From positions 1 to 64,000 of the forward strand of contig JBHIXX010000001.1 of the NCBI GenBank assembly GCA_041984585.1: 64,000 nt of DNA, written 5' to 3'. Position numbers and translations under genes: made by a program. This document shows, one piece after another, positions 7,512 through 16,263 of this stretch (position 1 is its first letter; each line of letters starts with the position of its first letter). The notes under the pieces were generated by a model. That model saw only the letters and a list, made by a program, of their open reading frames with translations. It was not told where the DNA came from and made no database searches. The DNA comes from Pseudolysinimonas_A sp041984585 (lineage in GTDB: Bacteria > Actinomycetota > Actinomycetes > Actinomycetales > Microbacteriaceae).

Positions 7512-9190
7512 GGGGCGGCTCCGATCGGGATGGTCCAGCTGACCCGGGTGCCTCCGCCGGGTCGTTCTCCGACACCGTACTCGCCGCCCCGACGGGCCGC
7601 GCGCTCGGCGAGGTTGTCGGTGCCGCCGCGGTGCGATCCGGGGGAGTAGCCGATCCCGTCGTCGTCGATCACGACCGAGAGCCGTCCGTCGGCCACCCGC
7701 AGGTCGACCTCGGCGCTCGACGCGCTCGCGTGCTTGGCGACATTGCTCAGCGACTCGCGCACCACGGCGACCACGTCATCCGTCGTCTCGGCGTCGGAGA
7801 GCAGGTCGATCGGTCCGGAGAACGCGATGCGCGGGGTGAGTCCGAGCGCGTCGCCGGCCTCGCGCGCGACGTCGAGCACCCGGCGGCGCAGCGAGGCGTC
7901 CGACGGGCCGGCGCTGGTGAGCGCGAAGACGACGGTGCGGATCTCGCTGATGGCCGTGTCGATCGCGTCGATCTGCCGCATCAGGTCGTCGCGGCTCGCC
8001 TCCGGCGCGAGCGCCGCGTGGCGCTGCAGGGCGAGCCCGGCGCCGAACAGCCGTTGGATCACGTGGTCGTGCAGGTCGCGCGCGATGCGCGTGCGGTCCT
8101 CGAGCAGCTCCCACCGCTGGCGCTCGCTGCGACCGCGCACCAGCTCGATCGCCAGCCCGGCCTGGGCGGCGAACTCGGACGCCATCGCGAGGTCGCTCTC
8201 GTCGAAGCGCTGCCGACCGGGGCGGCGGGCGACGCCGAGCGCGCCGATCGTGGCCTCGCGGGATCGCAACGGCAGCACGACGGCCGGCCCGCGGTGCTCC
8301 CAGCCGGGGAGCGGCGAGGCGTCGTGCCGGTCGACCAGCACGGGCTCGCCGGTGGTGAGCGCCTGCCCGGTGAGGGTGCCCTCGCGGGGGTACACCTCGC
8401 CCCGGATGCGCTCCGCACCCTCGCCGCGCGACGCCGCGACGCGGAGCGAGTCGGCGTCGGCGGGCACCGAGATCCACACCAGGTCGGAGTCGGTGAGCTC
8501 GGCGACGCGGTCGACGATGAGCGTCAGGCTGTCGTCGGCGTCGTCGGAGAGCATCTGCGCCGCGACCTCGGCGAGCGCGGCGCTCCAGCGCTGGTGGCGT
8601 CGCGTCTGGTCGAACAGTCGCGCGTTCTCGATCGCGATGGCCGCGGTCGAGGCGAGCACCGCGACGACCTCCTCGTCCTCCGCGGTGAAGCGCCCTGCGG
8701 CGGGCTCGGTGAGGTAGAGGTTGCCGAACACCTCGTCGCGCACCCGGATCGGGACGCCGAGGAAGGCGTCCATCTGCGGGTGGTTGGCGGGGAAGCCGAC
8801 CGACCGCTCGTCGTCGGAGATGTGCTCGAGGCGGATCGACTCGCCCAGATCGAACACGGCGCCGAGCACGCCGCGTCCCTCGGGCAGGTGGCCGATCGCC
8901 TCCGCCTCCGACTCGGGCATGCCGACGTGGATGAACTGCTCCAGCCCGCCGGCCGGGTCGAGCACGCCGAGGGCCCCGTAGCGGGCGCCGACGAGGTCGG
9001 TCGCGGCCTGCGCGATGCGGCGCAGCACGTCGGGCAGCTCGAGGTTCTCGACGACGGCCTGGTTGGCCGCGAGCAGGCTGCGCAGGCGGTTCTGGGTCGC
9101 CAGCACGCGCTGCGCCCGGTCGACGAGGTCGGCGATCGTCTGCTCGAGTTCGCTGCGCGACTCGTCGGGGAAGGTGATCTCGTCCGTCAC
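7508..9190 (-). CDS. DevS/DosT-type double-GAF sensor histidine kinase
   Basis: A 560-residue cytoplasmic sensor kinase. Residues 45-170 and 185-345 are tandem GAF domains. A HisKA_3 dimerisation domain follows with the phospho-acceptor histidine in RIARDLHDHVIQRLFG, then a HATPase_c domain with DDGIGYSPG and a C-terminal GGTRVSWTIP. GAF1 has the segment GFPANHPQM; its His137 corresponds in position to the haem-ligating histidine of mycobacterial DevS/DosT, so O2, CO or NO sensing is inferred. The start is placed at a GTG preceded six bases upstream by a perfect AGGAGG (9197-9202), which shortens the longest open frame by 15 codons. It overlaps the regulator gene by four bases. Confidence 0.88.
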   Translation of the reverse strand: MTDEITFPDESRSELEQTIADLVDRAQRVLATQNRLRSLLAANQAVVENLELPDVLRRIAQAATDLVGARYGALGVLDPAGGLEQFIHVGMPESEAEAIGHLPEGRGVLGAVFDLGESIRLEHISDDERSVGFPANHPQMDAFLGVPIRVRDEVFGNLYLTEPAAGRFTAEDEEVVAVLASTAAIAIENARLFDQTRRHQRWSAALAEVAAQMLSDDADDSLTLIVDRVAELTDSDLVWISVPADADSLRVAASRGEGAERIRGEVYPREGTLTGQALTTGEPVLVDRHDASPLPGWEHRGPAVVLPLRSREATIGALGVARRPGRQRFDESDLAMASEFAAQAGLAIELVRGRSERQRWELLEDRTRIARDLHDHVIQRLFGAGLALQRHAALAPEASRDDLMRQIDAIDTAISEIRTVVFALTSAGPSDASLRRRVLDVAREAGDALGLTPRIAFSGPIDLLSDAETTDDVVAVVRESLSNVAKHASASSAEVDLRVADGRLSVVIDDDGIGYSPGSHRGGTDNLAERAARRGGEYGVGERPGGGTRVSWTIPIGAAP

Positions 9191-9273
9191 CGTCCGCCTC
9201 CTGATCCGGGTGGGCGGGGATGCCGCCACGGCCATGCTATCCAGCGTCCGCCCGGAATCGCGGCCGTCCGCCC

Positions 9274-9287
9274 GGGACCTTGGCCCC
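9274..9287. promoter_or_regulatory. DosR-box-like palindrome between devS-like and usp genes
   Basis: GGGACCTTGGCCCC is an imperfect palindrome (GGG-CC--GG-CCC) of the same design as the DosR box (GGGACT-WW-AGTCCC). It lies in the divergent promoter region of the sensor kinase (start 9190) and the stress protein (start 9334). The 11-base word CCCGGGACCTT recurs upstream of cydA at 10191. Confidence 0.5.
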
Positions 9288-9333
9288 TGTCCCGCCGACC
9301 CTCCCCGGGTCAGGCTGACCGGGGAGGAGAGAG

Positions 9334-10185
9334 ATGTCGCGACGCTACGTGGTGGGGGTCGACGGGTCCGAAGCCGGACGCGTCGCGCTCACCTGGGCCG
9401 CTCGCCGGGCCGAGGCCGACGGCGCCGGACTGCTGGTGGTGCACGTCGAGGACGACGACCTCGCTCTCGCGGGGACGGCGGGGGCCCGTGAAGCGCACGA
9501 CGCCGGGTCCCGCATCCTGCAGGCCGCGCTGGCCGACGTCGAGACCGAGTCGCCCGGCGTCGCCGTCGAGGCCGCCGTCGAGACCGGCCCGCTCGCCTGG
9601 GCGCTCGCCTCGCGCGCCGACCCGGCCGACACGATCGTCGTCGGCACCCACAAGCTCGGCTACCTGCACGGCCGGGTGCTCGGCTCCCGCTCGGTGCAGG
9701 TCGCTTCCGTCGCCCGCGGAACCGTCGCGGTGGTGCCGTCGCTCGACCTGCGATTCCGCGAGGGCGTCGTCGCCGGCATCGACCGCGCCGAGACGGCCAC
9801 CGCGATCGCCGAGCTCGCCGCCGACGAGGCCGCCCGGCGCGGCGAGGAGCTGCTGCTGCTCGAGTCGGTGCCGACCGGCTCGGGCACCGATCGCAGCGGC
9901 CTCCCGATCGGCGTCGCGGTCGCCGCCGCGCGGGCCCGGCATCCGCGACTCGAGGTGCGCTCGCGCGTCTCGACCCGCCCGCCGTCCGAGGCGCTGCTCG
10001 ACGCGGCGCGCACCCGGGCGGTGCTCGTGCTCGGCCCCGGCTCGACCGGTCCGCATCGCTCGCCGATCGGCTCGGTGCTGCACGACGTGCTCGTCAACGC
10101 CAACTCGGTCGTGCTCGTCGCCCGCGACGACTCGGTCGGACGGGTGGCGGGCGACCTGGCGAGCCTCACCGGCGCGTCCGGCTGA
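9334..10185 (+). CDS. Universal stress protein, tandem UspA domains
   Basis: A 283-residue protein with two UspA domains. The first (residues 3-135) has the nucleotide-binding pattern VVGVDGSEAG at its start and VVGTHKLGYLHGRVLGSRS near its end. The second (about 150-265) ends with LVLGPGSTGPHRSPIGSVLH. Such tandem Usp proteins bind ATP and support survival under hypoxia; several are DosR-controlled in M. tuberculosis. GGGGAGGAGAG directly precedes the ATG. It lies divergent to the sensor kinase and upstream of cydA, with a DosR-box-like site about 50 bases before its start. Confidence 0.88.
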   Translation: MSRRYVVGVDGSEAGRVALTWAARRAEADGAGLLVVHVEDDDLALAGTAGAREAHDAGSRILQAALADVETESPGVAVEAAVETGPLAWALASRADPADTIVVGTHKLGYLHGRVLGSRSVQVASVARGTVAVVPSLDLRFREGVVAGIDRAETATAIAELAADEAARRGEELLLLESVPTGSGTDRSGLPIGVAVAAARARHPRLEVRSRVSTRPPSEALLDAARTRAVLVLGPGSTGPHRSPIGSVLHDVLVNANSVVLVARDDSVGRVAGDLASLTGASG

Positions 10186-10193
10186 GACCGCCC

Positions 10194-10207
10194 GGGACCT
10201 TCGACCC
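10194..10207. promoter_or_regulatory. DosR-box-like site upstream of cydA
   Basis: GGGACCTTCGACCC shares its left half (CCCGGGACCTT, from 10191) with the site at 9271-9281 and has a CCC right half at the same spacing. It lies 78 bases before the cydA start and 8 bases after the usp stop. It is a candidate binding site for the DevR-type regulator encoded at 6870-7511. Confidence 0.45.
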
Positions 10208-10284
10208 CGGTCGCACCGGCCCGCCGGTGTTTGACTGAGATCCGGGAGCACGCTCCCTCCGCCATCGACAGAAAGGCCCCGCCC

Positions 10285-11865
10285 GTGGATCCCCTCGACA
10301 TCGCCCGCTGGCAATTCGGGATCACGACCGTCTACCACTTCCTCATGGTCCCGCTCACGCTGGGGCTGGGGGCCGTGGTGGCGTTCCTGCACTTCCGCTA
10401 CGTGCGCACGAACGACGAGAAGTGGCTCCGGATGACGAAGTTCTGGGGCAAGTTGTACCTGGTCAACTTCATCATGGGTGTCGCGACGGGCATCGTGCAG
10501 GAGTTCCAGTTCGGGATGGCCTGGAGCGAGTACTCCCGGTTCGTCGGCGACGTGTTCGGCGCCCCGCTCGCGATGGAGGGCCTGCTCGCGTTCTTCGTCG
10601 AGTCGACCTTCCTCGGCCTGTGGATCTTCGGCTGGGGGCGGCTGCCGAAGAAGCTGCACTTCGTCACGCTGCTGCTCGCGGTGGTCGGGTCGTGGATCTC
10701 GGCGTTCTTCATCATCGTCGCGAACTCCTGGATGCAGCACCCGGTCGGCGTCGAGTTCGTCGACGGTCGCCCCGTGATGGTCGACATCTGGGCCGTGCTC
10801 ACCAACAACACGGCGCTCGCCGCGTACACGCACACCCTGCTCGGCTCACTCGCCGTCGCTGGCGGGTTCCTCATCGGCATCGCCTGGTACCAGCTGTGGC
10901 GCCGGCGGAAGGACGGCATCGACACCGTCGACGGGCGCGGGCGCGTCGTCCCCGGCGAGGCGCCCGAGATCCCGGGCCGCGACCGCGCCGACCACCGGGT
11001 GTGGATCACGTCGCTGCGGATCGGCGCGATCGTCGCGATCCTCGGATTCGGCGGCACCGTCGTGACCGGCGACATCCAGGCGAAGCTCATGTTCGAGCAG
11101 CAGCCGATGAAGATGGCCGCCGCCGAGGCCGCGTGCGAGACCGGGCCCGACTTCTCGGTGCTCGCGATCGGCGACCTCGCGGCGCGCGACTGCGACAACG
11201 TCATCGAGCTCATCACCATCCCGGGCGTGCTCGGCTTCCTCGCCAACGGCGACTTCACCCAGGAGGTCACGGGCGTCAACGACCTCGTGCCGCAGTACCA
11301 GGAGCAGTACGGCACGACCCTTCCCGAGGGCGACATGTACGGCGACCGCTCGGGCGCCGACGTCGAGTACGTGCCCGTCATGTGGGTCACCTACTGGGGC
11401 TTCCGGATCATGATCGGCTTCGGCGCGATCGCCGCCTTCGCCGCGGTCGTCGCGCTGTGGCTCACCCGCACGGGCACCGTCCCGCGCTCTCCGTGGATCA
11501 TGCGGCTCGCGATCTTCGGCATCCTCGCCCCGTTCGGGGCCAACGCCGCGGGCTGGATCTTCACCGAGATGGGCCGACAGCCGTTCGTCGTGGCGCCGAA
11601 CCCCGACCCGAGCGGGATCGACGGGGTGTTCATGTTCACCGCCGCCGCCGTGTCGCCGGGGGTGACCGCGGGGGAGATCCTGTTCTCCACCATCGCCCTG
11701 ACGCTCGTCTACGCCGCGCTCGCCGTCGTCGAGGTGAGTCTGCTCGTCAAGTACGTGCGGGCCGGCGTCGCCGGAGCGATGCCCGAACTGGCCGAGAAGT
11801 CGGGCCCGCCGAAGGACCCGAACGATCCGTCGGCCTCGGACGACGTCCTCGCGTTCGCCTACTGA
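10285..11865 (+). CDS. cydA: Cytochrome bd ubiquinol oxidase subunit I
   Basis: A 526-residue membrane subunit of the high-affinity terminal oxidase that holds haems b558, b595 and d and oxidises quinol. The start is a GTG giving VDPLDIARWQFGITTVYHF, as in other CydA proteins, with GAAAGG 8 bases upstream. Visible features are the N-terminal haem-ligand histidine in VYHF, the second histidine in AYTHTLLGSLAVAGGF, and the haem-proximal segment EMGRQPFVV. The usual GRQPW has Phe in place of Trp here. The periplasmic Q-loop is short, as in Gram-positive enzymes. It heads a cydA-cydB-cydDC cluster under a possible DevR-type site. Confidence 0.94.
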   Translation: MDPLDIARWQFGITTVYHFLMVPLTLGLGAVVAFLHFRYVRTNDEKWLRMTKFWGKLYLVNFIMGVATGIVQEFQFGMAWSEYSRFVGDVFGAPLAMEGLLAFFVESTFLGLWIFGWGRLPKKLHFVTLLLAVVGSWISAFFIIVANSWMQHPVGVEFVDGRPVMVDIWAVLTNNTALAAYTHTLLGSLAVAGGFLIGIAWYQLWRRRKDGIDTVDGRGRVVPGEAPEIPGRDRADHRVWITSLRIGAIVAILGFGGTVVTGDIQAKLMFEQQPMKMAAAEAACETGPDFSVLAIGDLAARDCDNVIELITIPGVLGFLANGDFTQEVTGVNDLVPQYQEQYGTTLPEGDMYGDRSGADVEYVPVMWVTYWGFRIMIGFGAIAAFAAVVALWLTRTGTVPRSPWIMRLAIFGILAPFGANAAGWIFTEMGRQPFVVAPNPDPSGIDGVFMFTAAAVSPGVTAGEILFSTIALTLVYAALAVVEVSLLVKYVRAGVAGAMPELAEKSGPPKDPNDPSASDDVLAFAY

Positions 11866-11900
11866 GCACCTGATCGAGAGAAAGACACACGGAGATTCTC

Positions 11901-12926
11901 ATGGACGTCCTCCCCATCGTCTGGTTCGTCGCGGTCGCGGCGCTCTGGATCGGCTTCCTGCTCCTCGAGGGCTTCGACCTCGGGGTCGGCATGCACATGC
12001 TGGTGCGCGCCAAGAACGACGACGAGCGCCGCGTGATGCTCAACACGATCGGTCCGGTCTGGGACGGCAACGAGGTGTGGCTGCTCGTGGCGGGCGCCGG
12101 CATCTTCGCCGCCTTCCCGCTCTGGTACGCGTCGCTGTTCTCGGCGCTCTACATCCCGCTCACCCTGGTGCTGCTCGGACTCATCTTCCGCGCCGTGTCG
12201 ATCGAGTACCGCGGCAAGGGCTCCACCGCCCGCTGGCGCCGCTTCTGGGACTGGGCGCTCGGACTGGGCTCCTTCGTTGCCGCCTTCGGGCTCGGCGCCG
12301 GCCTCGCGCTCACCACGACGGGTCTGCCGATCGACGCCAACGGCGACCGGGTGGGCGGCCCGTTCGTCTGGCTCACCCTGCCCGCGGTCCTCGGCGGTCT
12401 CGCCGTCGTCGGCTTCGCCTACCTGCACGCCGCCAACTTCCTCGCGCTGAAGACCGACGGTCCGGTGCGCGAGCGCGCCGGGAGGGACGCCGTCTGGGCG
12501 CCGGTGCTGCTGCTGCCGATCGTCGGCTGGGTGCTGCTCGTGCAGGTGCAGACCGGTGACGTCGTGTCCTGGATCCTCGTGGTCCTGGCGGTGGCGGCCG
12601 GCGTGTTCGGCTGGATCAACGCCCGTCGCCGGGCGGAGGGCTGGGCGTTCCTCGGATTCGCCGCGTTCCTCGTCGCCGGGGCCGCCTCGATCTTCGTCGC
12701 GGCGTTCCCGGTGGTGCTCCCGTCGACGCTCGACCGGGCCTACAGCCTGACGATCGAGAACGCGTCGAGCAGCGAGTACACGCTCGGGGTGATGACGATC
12801 GTCGTCGGGGTCGCGCTGCCGTTCGTGCTCGCCTACCAGGCGTGGAGCTACTGGGTGTTCCGCAAGCGGCTCGCGGCCCATCACCTCCCGGCCGCGCATG
12901 CGGTCGTCCCCGCCGTGAAGGGCTGA
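11901..12926 (+). CDS. cydB: Cytochrome bd ubiquinol oxidase subunit II
   Basis: A 341-residue membrane protein with about eight to nine membrane segments, the partner of CydA in the bd oxidase. It starts 35 bases after cydA with GGAG six bases before the ATG. The N-terminal segment WIGFLLLEGFDLGVGMH and the downstream IGPVWDGNEVWLLV are CydB signatures. The following cydDC gene begins 9 bases after the stop. Confidence 0.94.
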   Translation: MDVLPIVWFVAVAALWIGFLLLEGFDLGVGMHMLVRAKNDDERRVMLNTIGPVWDGNEVWLLVAGAGIFAAFPLWYASLFSALYIPLTLVLLGLIFRAVSIEYRGKGSTARWRRFWDWALGLGSFVAAFGLGAGLALTTTGLPIDANGDRVGGPFVWLTLPAVLGGLAVVGFAYLHAANFLALKTDGPVRERAGRDAVWAPVLLLPIVGWVLLVQVQTGDVVSWILVVLAVAAGVFGWINARRRAEGWAFLGFAAFLVAGAASIFVAAFPVVLPSTLDRAYSLTIENASSSEYTLGVMTIVVGVALPFVLAYQAWSYWVFRKRLAAHHLPAAHAVVPAVKG

Positions 12927-12935
12927 CTCCCGGCG

Positions 12936-15900
12936 ATGCCCGCTTCGACCCGCCCGCGCGTGCCCCTCGGCGACCGCGCACGCCGCCTGCTCGCAGCCGT
13001 CGGCACCCTCGCGGTGCTGCGCGCCGTCGCCCTCGTGCTGATCGCCGACGGACTCGCGACCGCGATCGCCGCCGCGTGGGCGGGCGACGACGCGCGACTC
13101 GGCGTTGGTCTCGCGGTCGGCGGGGTGGTGCTGCGGGCTGTCGCCTCCTGGCTGCTCGGAGTGGTGACGGGGCGTGCGGCGGCGGCGGCCAAGCGCCGGC
13201 ATCGTGGCGAGGTGACCCGGCGCATCGCCGCGGGCGCAGACGCCGACGCCGGGGACGTGGTCGCCGCGACGACCGGCCTCGACGCGCTCGACGCGTACTA
13301 CACCGGGGTGATCCCGGCCGTTGCCGCCGCGGTCGTCGTCCCGGTCACGCTGGGCGTTCGCATCCTCACCGCCGACTGGGTGAGTGCGCTCATCGTCGGC
13401 GTCACCATTCCCCTGGTGCCGCTGTTCATGGTGCTCATCGGGCTCCACACCCGCGATCGGGTCGCCGAGGCCGAGTCGGCGCTGGCGCGCCTCGCGCACC
13501 ACGTCGCCGAACTCGCGGCCGGGCTGCCCGTGCTGGTCGGCCTCGGCCGACAGCGCGAGCAGGCGCGCGCTCTCGCCGGCATCCAGCGCGCCCACACGGA
13601 GCGCACGACGGCGACCCTGCGCACCGCGTTCCTCTCCGCCCTCGCGCTGGAGCTGATCGCCACGCTCTCGGTGGCGGTCGTCGCGGTGTTCCTCGGCGTG
13701 CGGCTGCTCGACGGCGGGGTCGCGCTGTCGGCCGCGCTGCTGGTCCTGCTGCTCGCGCCCGAGGTGTTCGGAGCGCTGCGCGAGCTCGGCGCCTCCCACC
13801 ACGCATCCCAGGACGGGGTCGCCGCCTGGGATCGGGTGCGGGCGCTGCTCGAGCGCGCCGTCCCGGGCCGTCGGCAGGTCGCACCGGGTGACGATCTGCG
13901 ACTCGACGGGTTGACCGTGCGCCACGCGGGCCGACGCGACGCGGCCCTCGCCCCGGTCAGCGCGACCCTGCGCTCGGGCCGGGTGACGGCGATCGTCGGA
14001 CCGAGCGGTGCGGGCAAGTCGACCCTGCTGGCCGCCGTGGCCGGCGTGCTCCCCGCCTCCGCCGAGGTCGGCGGACTGATCCGCGGACTCGGGGCTCCGC
14101 ATGCCGCCTCGCCGGTCGCCTACGCCCCGCAGTCCCCGGCGTTCGCCGCCGACACCGTGGAGGCCGAGATCGCCCTCGCCGGAGGCGACGCCGCCGTGCT
14201 CGGCGAACTCGGCATCGCCGACCTCGCCGCCGCCGACCCGATCACCCTCAGCCCGGGGGAGCAGCGGCGCCTCGCGGTGGCGCGCGCCCTCGCCCGCGTC
14301 GACGCGGGCGCGACCGTGCTGGTGCTCGACGAGCCGACCGCGCACCTCGACGCGGCGGCCGCCGCCCGGGTCACCGCGGCGGTGGCGCGCCGGCGGGTCA
14401 CCACGCTGCTCGCCAGCCACGAGCCCGCCACTCTCGCGCTCGCCGACGACGTGCTCGCCCTGGGCGAGCGCCCCGCGTCCGCGGTCGAGCCCGCCGTGGC
14501 GGACGACGAGGCGGCGTCGCGCGCGGCGCGCCCCGCCGCGCGGCTCGACCCGCCTCGGCTGCCGCTGCGCGCCGCGATGCGCCTCGTGATCGCCCCCGCC
14601 CGCGGCGCGTGGATCGGCTCGGTCGCGCTCGGCGTGGCCGCCACCGCCCTCGGCCTCGCGCTCACCGCCGTGTCGGGCTGGCTCATCGTGCAGGCGGCCG
14701 AGCAGCCCGCGATCATGTACCTGCTCGTCGCCATCGTCGGCGTGCGGTTCTTCGGCCTCGGCCGCTCGGTCGCGCGGTATGCGGAACGCCTGGTCACCCA
14801 CCGCGCGGTGTTCGCCGCCACCGACGCCCTGCGCCTGCGGCTGTGGGACGCCATCGCGGCGCGGAGCGCCGGGTCGCGCGACCTCGCCGAGGGCGGCGCC
14901 GCGCTCGACTACCTCGTCGTGCTCGTCGCCCGCGTGCGCGACCTGCTGCCGCGCGTGGTCACCCCGATCGCGACCGGCGTCGTCGTGGCGATCGCGTTCC
15001 CGGTCGTGGTGGCTCTCATCGACCCCGTGCTGGGTGCCCTCGCCGCGGCAACCGCCGTGCTCGCGCTGCTCGTGCCCGCCCTCGTCGTGGTGCCCGCGGG
15101 GCGGGCCGCCGAGCGGGACCGCACGGCGGCCGGCTCCGCCCTCGCGCGCGGCCTCGCGCGGCTCGCCGCCGCCTCCGCCGACCTGCGCGGGAACGGGGGC
15201 GCGGACCGGGCCGCCGCCGCCGTCGACGCCCGCGCCCGCCGGGTGGAGACCGGGGAGCGCCGCACCGCCGGGATCGGTGCGCTCGGGGCGTCGCTCGCCG
15301 CACTCGTCACCGGGGTGTACGCGGCGGTCGCCGTGCTGCTCGTCGCCGGCGGGGTCGTCGTGCTGCCGGCGGATCGCCTCGCGGTCGTCGCCCTGCTCGG
15401 CCTCGCCGTCGCCGAGCCGCTCGCGGCGGCCGTGGTCGCGGCGCAGCGGGTGCCGGCGCTGGGCGCGGCGCTCGACCGACTGGGCCTGCTGCTCGCCGCG
15501 CCGGAGCCCGTCTCCGCGTCCGCGGACGTCGAGACCCCACGGGGAGCCGCCGGCGGGCCGCGCCGGGAGCTGCCCGGCCCGGTGCGCTGGCTGCTCATGG
15601 TCGGCCTCACCGCCCGCTGGCCGGGGGCGCCCGCGCCCGTCGCGGCCCCGGTCGACGCCGACGTCTCCGCGCCCGGGGTGCTCGTGCTCGACGGCCCGTC
15701 GGGGTCGGGCAAGTCGACGCTGCTCTCCGTGCTGCTCGGCGGGCTCGACGCCGACACCGGACGCCTGCTCGCCAACGGGGTCGACGTGGCCGAGCTCGAG
15801 CCGACCGGCTGGAGCGGCCGGGTCGCCTGGTGCCCGCAGGAGGCGCACGTGTTCGACTCCAGCATCCGCGGCAACCTGCTCGTGGCGCGTCCGCGCACCG

Positions 15901-16253
15901 CCGCCGTCGACGACGCCGAGATGCTCGACGTGCTCGACCGGGTGGGTCTGGGCGGGCTCGTCGCCGACCTCGAGTCGGGCCTCGACGGGGCGGTCGGGCC
16001 GCGCGGACGGTCGCTCTCCGGCGGCGAGCGTCAGCGGCTCGCCGTGGCGCGCGCGCTGCTCGCCGACGCCGACCTGCTGCTGCTCGACGAGCCGACCGCG
16101 CACCTGGATGCCGCGACGGCGGACGCGCTGATCGCCGACGTGCGACGCGCGGCCGGGGATCGGATCGTGGTGCTGGTGTCGCACCGGCTCGCCGACCGCC
16201 GCCCGGAGGACGTGGTCGTGCGGCTCCGGCCGGCGCAGCCGGTCGCGGTCTGA
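12936..16253 (+). CDS. cydDC: Fused CydDC thiol-reductant ABC exporter
   Basis: A single 1105-residue polypeptide joining CydD (residues 1 to about 525) and CydC (about 535-1105), normally two half-transporters of a heterodimeric exporter of cysteine/glutathione (or, in recent models, haem) needed for bd oxidase assembly. Each half has six membrane segments and an ATPase. The first ATPase has Walker A GPSGAGKST near 354, signature LSPGEQRR and Walker B VLVLDEPTAHLD. The second has GPSGSGKST near 920, signature LSGGERQR and LLLLDEPTAHLD. The first signature has P in place of G. The fusion is known in some actinobacteria. It starts 9 bases after cydB. Confidence 0.92.
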   Translation: MPASTRPRVPLGDRARRLLAAVGTLAVLRAVALVLIADGLATAIAAAWAGDDARLGVGLAVGGVVLRAVASWLLGVVTGRAAAAAKRRHRGEVTRRIAAGADADAGDVVAATTGLDALDAYYTGVIPAVAAAVVVPVTLGVRILTADWVSALIVGVTIPLVPLFMVLIGLHTRDRVAEAESALARLAHHVAELAAGLPVLVGLGRQREQARALAGIQRAHTERTTATLRTAFLSALALELIATLSVAVVAVFLGVRLLDGGVALSAALLVLLLAPEVFGALRELGASHHASQDGVAAWDRVRALLERAVPGRRQVAPGDDLRLDGLTVRHAGRRDAALAPVSATLRSGRVTAIVGPSGAGKSTLLAAVAGVLPASAEVGGLIRGLGAPHAASPVAYAPQSPAFAADTVEAEIALAGGDAAVLGELGIADLAAADPITLSPGEQRRLAVARALARVDAGATVLVLDEPTAHLDAAAAARVTAAVARRRVTTLLASHEPATLALADDVLALGERPASAVEPAVADDEAASRAARPAARLDPPRLPLRAAMRLVIAPARGAWIGSVALGVAATALGLALTAVSGWLIVQAAEQPAIMYLLVAIVGVRFFGLGRSVARYAERLVTHRAVFAATDALRLRLWDAIAARSAGSRDLAEGGAALDYLVVLVARVRDLLPRVVTPIATGVVVAIAFPVVVALIDPVLGALAAATAVLALLVPALVVVPAGRAAERDRTAAGSALARGLARLAAASADLRGNGGADRAAAAVDARARRVETGERRTAGIGALGASLAALVTGVYAAVAVLLVAGGVVVLPADRLAVVALLGLAVAEPLAAAVVAAQRVPALGAALDRLGLLLAAPEPVSASADVETPRGAAGGPRRELPGPVRWLLMVGLTARWPGAPAPVAAPVDADVSAPGVLVLDGPSGSGKSTLLSVLLGGLDADTGRLLANGVDVAELEPTGWSGRVAWCPQEAHVFDSSIRGNLLVARPRTAAVDDAEMLDVLDRVGLGGLVADLESGLDGAVGPRGRSLSGGERQRLAVARALLADADLLLLDEPTAHLDAATADALIADVRRAAGDRIVVLVSHRLADRRPEDVVVRLRPAQPVAV

Positions 16254-16263
16254 GCGGCCGGGC

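Noticed and set aside
11859..16184. A 1441-codon open frame on the minus strand
   Set aside because: It lies antisense to cydB and cydDC, and its translation is a low-complexity Arg/Gly/Glu/His sequence. Such long shadows are expected at 70% GC.
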